17,442 bases of DNA from Xanthobacteraceae bacterium (GTDB lineage Bacteria > Pseudomonadota > Alphaproteobacteria > Rhizobiales > Xanthobacteraceae): NCBI GenBank assembly GCA_019746355.1, contig JAIESC010000268.1:1-17442 (forward strand), in the 5' to 3' direction. Below are positions 14,267 through 17,442 of the stretch, in pieces. A program made the translations under genes and the position numbers. How positions within the stretch are numbered: position 1 is the stretch's first letter; each line of letters begins with the position of its first letter. The notes under the pieces were generated by a model. The model had not been told where the DNA came from. It saw only the letters and a list, made by a program, of their open reading frames with translations, and ran no database searches.

Positions 14267-15517
14267 ATGCGTCGGCTAGAGCGCAAATACTACAGGCTCG
14301 ACTGGACGATGGGATTTCAGTACTCGCCGTTGCGAGTATGGATGAACGAAGAACATCTGAGAAAGGGTTTCCCAGCAGACGCTGCAAAGCCTTTCCACGG
14401 CCTCCTGTTCTCAGAGCCGCCGAAGATCGCCTTCGACCGCGTCAAGAGGCGACGCGGTCCGCTGACCGATATACAAGCGATCATGCTCGGGATCTGGCTC
14501 GTTTCGGATCGCGTGAAGACCCTGTTCGAACGCATTGATCCCGAGGGCTTTGTCTTTGTGCAAGCCGAGGTCGACTACAGCAACTTTGATGCGCCTGGTC
14601 CCGGCTTTTGGTTTTGCGATACGACACGCTTGCTGGACTGCGTGGATGAAAAGCGCTCAAAAATCATTTGTCAGGAAGACATCCCGTGGACCAATTACAT
14701 CACTTTCATCGATGTGAAGATGCTGCCCGACGCTGTAGGCAAAGCTCACGCCTTTCGTCTCGAGAAGTCTTCCCTGGTGCAGGTCGTGGATGATGTCCTT
14801 GTCGATGCAGTCAAGGCTGAAAGGCTGAAGGGGTTCCATTTTATTCCGCTGCAACAGCCTTCCGCGAGAAAGCCGGCTGCGCCACGAAGTCCTAGCGGAC
14901 CCTGGGAGAGGTCGGAAAATACCGCTGTCAGTCATGGACCTGACCGACGCACATATCACCGGATCGATGTACACCGGAACAGTTTTTCGGGCGCGCCCCT
15001 CGCGATTTGGAAAAATGAAAGAAAATTGCGGCACGGCCTTCGCTGGGACCACACCAAGCCTTTCGGCAGTCTCGCATTTTCTGAACTACCAGAGATCGGG
15101 TTCGACCGCTGGAATCGGAACGGCCCTTTGCGCGACGCATATCCGATGATGCTCGATATCTGGCTGGTGTCGGATCGGGTCAGGGCACTTTTTGAGCGTC
15201 TTGATCCGCAAGCGTTTGCTTTTGCGCCGGCCGAAGTTGACTACAGCAATTTTGAGAAGCCCGGACCGGCTTTCTGGCTCTGCCACATTGTCCGACAACT
15301 GGATTGCGTGAACGAGGAGGCGTCTTTTATCAATTATCATAGGAGACAGTATCTTTCTCTCCTCAAGGCGCAAATGCGCCCTGAGATTGTCGGATCGGCG
15401 CACGCGTTTTTCCTGCAACGTTCTGTTTCCATGAAAATCGTCGACGACGTCATCGTAAATTCGATCAAGGCCGAAAACATTACCGGCTTTCACATCACAG
15501 CGATTCCAGAGCCCTAA
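14267..15517 (+). CDS. Tandem Imm11 (DUF1629)-like putative immunity protein
   Basis: A 416-residue protein formed by two similar halves joined by a polar linker (about 196-226). Half 1 (about 8-195) and half 2 (about 227-416) each carry KPF-(3)-LxFSExPxIxFDR, IWLVSDRVxxLFER, AEVDYSNF, a PGPxFW-C element, LDCVxE, a late HAF element, VVDDV/IVDDV and a GFH ending. This pattern fits what I know of the DUF1629/Imm11 family (MXAN_0049-type), proposed as immunity proteins to polymorphic toxins. No toxin gene is seen within the window, and the DNA is visibly richer in A and T than its neighbours, suggesting acquisition. ATG 14267 is chosen because RKYYRLD right after it matches RTYHRID at the start of half 2. 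No good ribosome-binding site precedes it; it may rely on readthrough from the binding-protein gene. Confidence 0.75.
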   Translation: MRRLERKYYRLDWTMGFQYSPLRVWMNEEHLRKGFPADAAKPFHGLLFSEPPKIAFDRVKRRRGPLTDIQAIMLGIWLVSDRVKTLFERIDPEGFVFVQAEVDYSNFDAPGPGFWFCDTTRLLDCVDEKRSKIICQEDIPWTNYITFIDVKMLPDAVGKAHAFRLEKSSLVQVVDDVLVDAVKAERLKGFHFIPLQQPSARKPAAPRSPSGPWERSENTAVSHGPDRRTYHRIDVHRNSFSGAPLAIWKNERKLRHGLRWDHTKPFGSLAFSELPEIGFDRWNRNGPLRDAYPMMLDIWLVSDRVRALFERLDPQAFAFAPAEVDYSNFEKPGPAFWLCHIVRQLDCVNEEASFINYHRRQYLSLLKAQMRPEIVGSAHAFFLQRSVSMKIVDDVIVNSIKAENITGFHITAIPEP

Positions 15518-15576
15518 GTGAGCATGATGCGCTGCGTCATTGTACCGTTCAAAAAATCAACCGAGAGGTAACTCCA

Positions 15577-16881
15577 ATGAACGAACAGCCCCGCCGCCCG
15601 CTCGGGCCGCAGCCCTGGCCCGTTGTCCGCGACAAGCTCGACCAGTCGCTGCCGTTCGCCAACATGCGCGACACGCCGTATTACCGCGACTGCGTCTGGG
15701 AGCAGTTCTCGGCGGGCGAGTACAAGCGCCGCTACGATTCACTGCGCGCCAAGATGCGCGACCACAAGCTTGACGCGGTGATCGTACCGGGCGGCCCGAG
15801 CCACTGGAGCTTCGGCGCGGGCATGACCTGGCTCACCGGGCACTGGGAGTGGCACGCGCTCTGCTGCTACGTGCTGGTGCCGCGCGACGGCGAGCCGACC
15901 ATGATCTACTCGATGGGCGGCACGCATGCGGAAGCGGTGCGGCGGCACGTCGAGGTCGCGGTCAAGGACGTGCGCCACAGCCGCAACGGCCAGTACGCGA
16001 TGGTGATGGTGGAGCGGCTGCGCGAATTGAAGCTCGAGAAGGGCCGCATCGGGCTGATGGAGATCGACCCGCGGCATGGCGACTACCTGCCGGTCAACCA
16101 GTACAACACGCTGCGCAAGGAACTGCCGGATGCGGAGCTCGTCTTCACCAAGAACTTCCTGCACGAGCTCGTGGTGATCCACTCCAGGGAGGAGCTCGAC
16201 TGCGTGCGCAGGGCCGGCGTGCTCTGCGAGCGCGCGATGGAGGCGATGGCGGCGCGCGCCAGGCCCGGCGTGAAGGAATACGAGATCAAGGCCGCGGCGG
16301 CGGCCGCCATCATGGACGGCGGCGGCGACATCGACTTCCTCATCATCGGCTCGACGCCGATGGACAATCCGGCGCTGATCTTCGGCAACCCGCGGCCCTC
16401 GTCGCGCGTGCTGAAGAAGGGCGACCTGATCAACATGGAGATCGCCGCGGGCTATCGCGGCTACACCGCGCAGGTCGGCTCGCCCATCACCTTGGGCCCG
16501 CCGACCGACATGGTGCGGAAGTTCTGGGACGAGATCACGCTGCCCGGCTACAAGAAGATCGTCGCCGAGATCGCGCCCGGCAAGAACGCCACGGCGATGC
16601 AGGAGGCGAGCCGCTTCTTCCGCGACAAGGGCGTGCAGTCGCGGCCGACGCAGTGCCACGGCATCGACATCGTCACCGACAACCCCCATGTCTGCTCGGA
16701 CCACATCGGCGGCGTCGAAAGCGACATGCTGTTGAAACCCGGCATGATCATCATGGCGGAGCCGAACCCGATCACGGCGGACGGCATGTTCGGCATCTTC
16801 CTCGGCCACACCTTCATCGTCACCGAGAGCGGTCACGAGGTGGTGGACCAGTTCCCGCTGGAGATCGCCGTGGCAGGGTAG
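15577..16881 (+). CDS. M24-family (aminopeptidase P/creatinase-like) protein with altered metal site
   Basis: A 434-residue protein with a creatinase-like N-terminal domain (about 45-195) and a pita-bread M24 domain (about 205-430). Family members include Xaa-Pro peptidases, creatinase, ectoine hydrolase and DMSP lyase DddP. Aligning KGDLINMEIAAGYRGYTAQV with the aminopeptidase P metal segment puts E288 and Q299 where the first two aspartate ligands stand, with the correct 11-residue spacing. H361 (CHGIDI), E395 (MAEPNP) and E417 (VTESGHE) keep the remaining ligands. A two-metal peptidase centre is therefore doubtful, and a non-peptidase hydrolase is more likely. GAGAGG lies about 8 bases before the ATG. 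No signal peptide is seen. It is 59 bp after the Imm11-like gene but matches the GC-rich codon style of the rest of the region. Confidence 0.9.
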   Translation: MNEQPRRPLGPQPWPVVRDKLDQSLPFANMRDTPYYRDCVWEQFSAGEYKRRYDSLRAKMRDHKLDAVIVPGGPSHWSFGAGMTWLTGHWEWHALCCYVLVPRDGEPTMIYSMGGTHAEAVRRHVEVAVKDVRHSRNGQYAMVMVERLRELKLEKGRIGLMEIDPRHGDYLPVNQYNTLRKELPDAELVFTKNFLHELVVIHSREELDCVRRAGVLCERAMEAMAARARPGVKEYEIKAAAAAAIMDGGGDIDFLIIGSTPMDNPALIFGNPRPSSRVLKKGDLINMEIAAGYRGYTAQVGSPITLGPPTDMVRKFWDEITLPGYKKIVAEIAPGKNATAMQEASRFFRDKGVQSRPTQCHGIDIVTDNPHVCSDHIGGVESDMLLKPGMIIMAEPNPITADGMFGIFLGHTFIVTESGHEVVDQFPLEIAVAG

Positions 16882-16887
16882 CCCGCC

Positions 16888-16953
16888 GTGCCCCGGATGC
16901 AGCGCAGCATGTAGCGAAGCGAAATGATGCGCTGCTGATCCGGGGCCGTTCCG
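16888..16953. repeat. Dispersed palindromic repeat, copy 1
   Basis: CCCCGGAT (16891-16898) pairs with ATCCGGGG (16938-16945), and inside it GCAGCGCAGCAT faces ATGATGCGCTGC, leaving GTAGCGAAGCGAA near the tip. The flanks GTG and CCGTTCC are shared with the second copy at 17273-17337. It lies between the convergent stops of the M24 gene (16881) and the GIY-YIG gene (16958), so it may also act as a transcription-ending hairpin. Confidence 0.85.
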
Positions 16954-16957
16954 GACG

Positions 16958-17248
16958 CTAAGGCTGCAACTGGTCAGCCAGATCCTTCCATTCCGGATTG
17001 TTTTCGTCGACGAGCCTCAATTTCCATGCTCGTCGCCAGCGTTTCAGCACATGCTCACGGACGCGAGCTTCCGCGATCGATGAATACTCCTCGACATGAA
17101 CGAGCAGCACGAGGCCATGGGTCTTGGAGAACCCTGGCGTGCCTTTGAGGCGATGTTCGGCCAAACGACGCGATAGGTCGTTCGTGACGCCCGTATAGAG
17201 TACGCCGTAGCGGCGATTGCTGAGGATGTAGACAAAGCCCCGTTGCAT
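16958..17248 (-). CDS. Small GIY-YIG nuclease domain protein
   Basis: A 96-residue single-domain protein of the GIY-YIG superfamily, the UPF0213/YhbQ-like branch related to the UvrC N-terminal nuclease. Core elements: FVYILSN (5-11, first tyrosine Y7), LYTGVTND (17-24, the YIG equivalent with Y18 and G20), R27-R28, EH (31-32), and the catalytic-type glutamate E65 in VREHVLKRW, followed by the usual WK and NPEW tail. All expected active-site residues are present, so it should be a working metal-dependent DNA endonuclease. No DNA-binding or transposase domain is attached. There is no convincing ribosome-binding site. The gene is tightly bracketed by two inverted copies of one palindromic repeat: the stop is about 5 bp from one copy, and the start about 25 bp from the other. 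Confidence 0.9.
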   Translation of the reverse strand: MQRGFVYILSNRRYGVLYTGVTNDLSRRLAEHRLKGTPGFSKTHGLVLLVHVEEYSSIAEARVREHVLKRWRRAWKLRLVDENNPEWKDLADQLQP

Positions 17249-17272
17249 GGCGACAGCGGACAGACCGCCTGT

Positions 17273-17337
17273 GGAACGGTCCCGGGTCTGCGCCGCATCA
17301 CTTCGCTACGCTCCGTGCTGCGTCGCGCCCGGGACAC
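17273..17337. repeat. Dispersed palindromic repeat, copy 2 (inverted relative to copy 1)
   Basis: TCCCGGG (17280-17286) pairs with CCCGGGA (17328-17334); the middle contains CTTCGCTACGCTCC. Read on the minus strand it lines up with the copy at 16888-16953: GTGTCCCGG for GTGCCCCGG, ACGCAGCA for GCGCAGCA, GTAGCGAAGTGA for GTAGCGAAGCGA, TGATGCG, and CCGTTCC at the end. The two copies therefore form long imperfect terminal inverted repeats around the GIY-YIG gene. Confidence 0.85.
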
Positions 17338-17343
17338 GGCATC

Positions 17344-17358
17344 TTAACCTTTCATCAA
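17344..17358 (+). promoter_or_regulatory. CtrA-like binding site
   Basis: TTAA (17344-17347), seven bases, then TCAA (17355-17358) differs by one base from the TTAA-N7-TTAA box of the alphaproteobacterial cell-cycle regulator CtrA. It starts with TTAACC, as many such sites do, and lies 26 bases before the start codon at 17385, where it could activate or repress. Confidence 0.4.
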
Positions 17359-17384
17359 CGCTTTACGCGCCTCTTGAAGCGCGT

Positions 17385-17442
17385 ATGGCCCTGACCGAAG
17401 CGAACGACCTGGCCGCGCCGCCCGCGCAAGCGGGACGCGTCG
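17385..17442 (+). CDS. Start of an unidentified gene, cut by the window edge
   Basis: ATG 17385 opens a frame that runs to the end of the window, reading MALTEANDLAAPPAQAGRV. It is too short to identify. A perfect 7-bp inverted repeat, TACGCGC (17364-17370) with GCGCGTA (17379-17385), overlaps the first base of the start codon, and only a weak GAAG lies before it. A CtrA-like site upstream hints at a cell-cycle, motility or envelope gene, but this is inference. Confidence 0.35.
   Translation, partial: MALTEANDLAAPPAQAGRV

Noticed and set aside
15524..15535. ATGATGCGCTGC identical to part of the palindromic repeat at 16924-16935
   Set aside because: Only 12 bases match and neither outer arm of the repeat is present, so a truncated copy cannot be supported.

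Overview
The window is GC-rich DNA from an alphaproteobacterium, most likely a Rhizobiales member of the Bradyrhizobium/Rhodopseudomonas/Xanthobacteraceae type. This is inferred from several things: the expansion of Bug/TctC-type binding proteins, MetE-like stand-alone catalytic proteins, a TorF-type putative porin, dispersed GC-rich palindromes containing GTAGCGAAG, and a CtrA-like TTAA-N7-TCAA site at the right edge. There are no rRNA or tRNA genes, CRISPR arrays, phage genes or recognisable transposase genes. It reads as an accessory catabolic and transport region.

Left part (1-9764). Two copies of the same two-gene module point outwards. On the minus strand a Bug-type binding protein (2274-1279) is followed after 1 bp by a MetE-like zinc methyltransferase-fold protein (1277-96). 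On the plus strand a second Bug protein (7597-8571) is followed by a second MetE-like protein (8625-9764). Between them lie a gamma-glutamyltransferase (2449-4242), an ABC ATPase/permease pair of the nitrate/sulfonate/taurine class with overlapping stop and start codons (4348-6005), and a membrane-anchored Ala/Pro/Lys-rich protein (6278-7306).

Middle (9774-13000). A minus-strand outer-membrane protein (TorF-like) is followed by a regulatory-looking stretch with two GTGTGA-N4-TCACAC-type palindromes, a small ORF of 98 codons and a strong intrinsic terminator. Next come three tandem copies of a 94-97-bp repeat, with a fourth, diverged copy embedded in the small ORF. A dienelactone-hydrolase family protein (11673-12401) and a two-CBS-domain protein (12995-12573) follow, convergent on a shared hairpin.

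Right part (13000-17442). An NMT1/SsuA-type binding protein (13209-14246) is a candidate partner for the distant ABC pair. It is followed after 20 bp by an AT-richer gene that appears to be two fused DUF1629/Imm11 (polymorphic-toxin immunity) domains with no toxin nearby. Then comes an M24-family protein that has lost two of the five canonical metal ligands. Finally, a small GIY-YIG nuclease gene is bracketed by two inverted copies of one palindromic repeat, giving a compact unit of about 450 bp that looks like a mobile element or repeat-nuclease pair. The window ends in the first codons of a gene behind a CtrA-like box.

Taken together the genes suggest uptake and degradation of organic nitrogen or carbon compounds (Bug, ABC, GGT, M24, DLH). 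No substrate can be named from sequence alone. The features most worth following are the palindrome-bracketed GIY-YIG unit, the duplicated Bug/MetE-like module, the orphan tandem immunity protein and the 94-bp repeat cluster.
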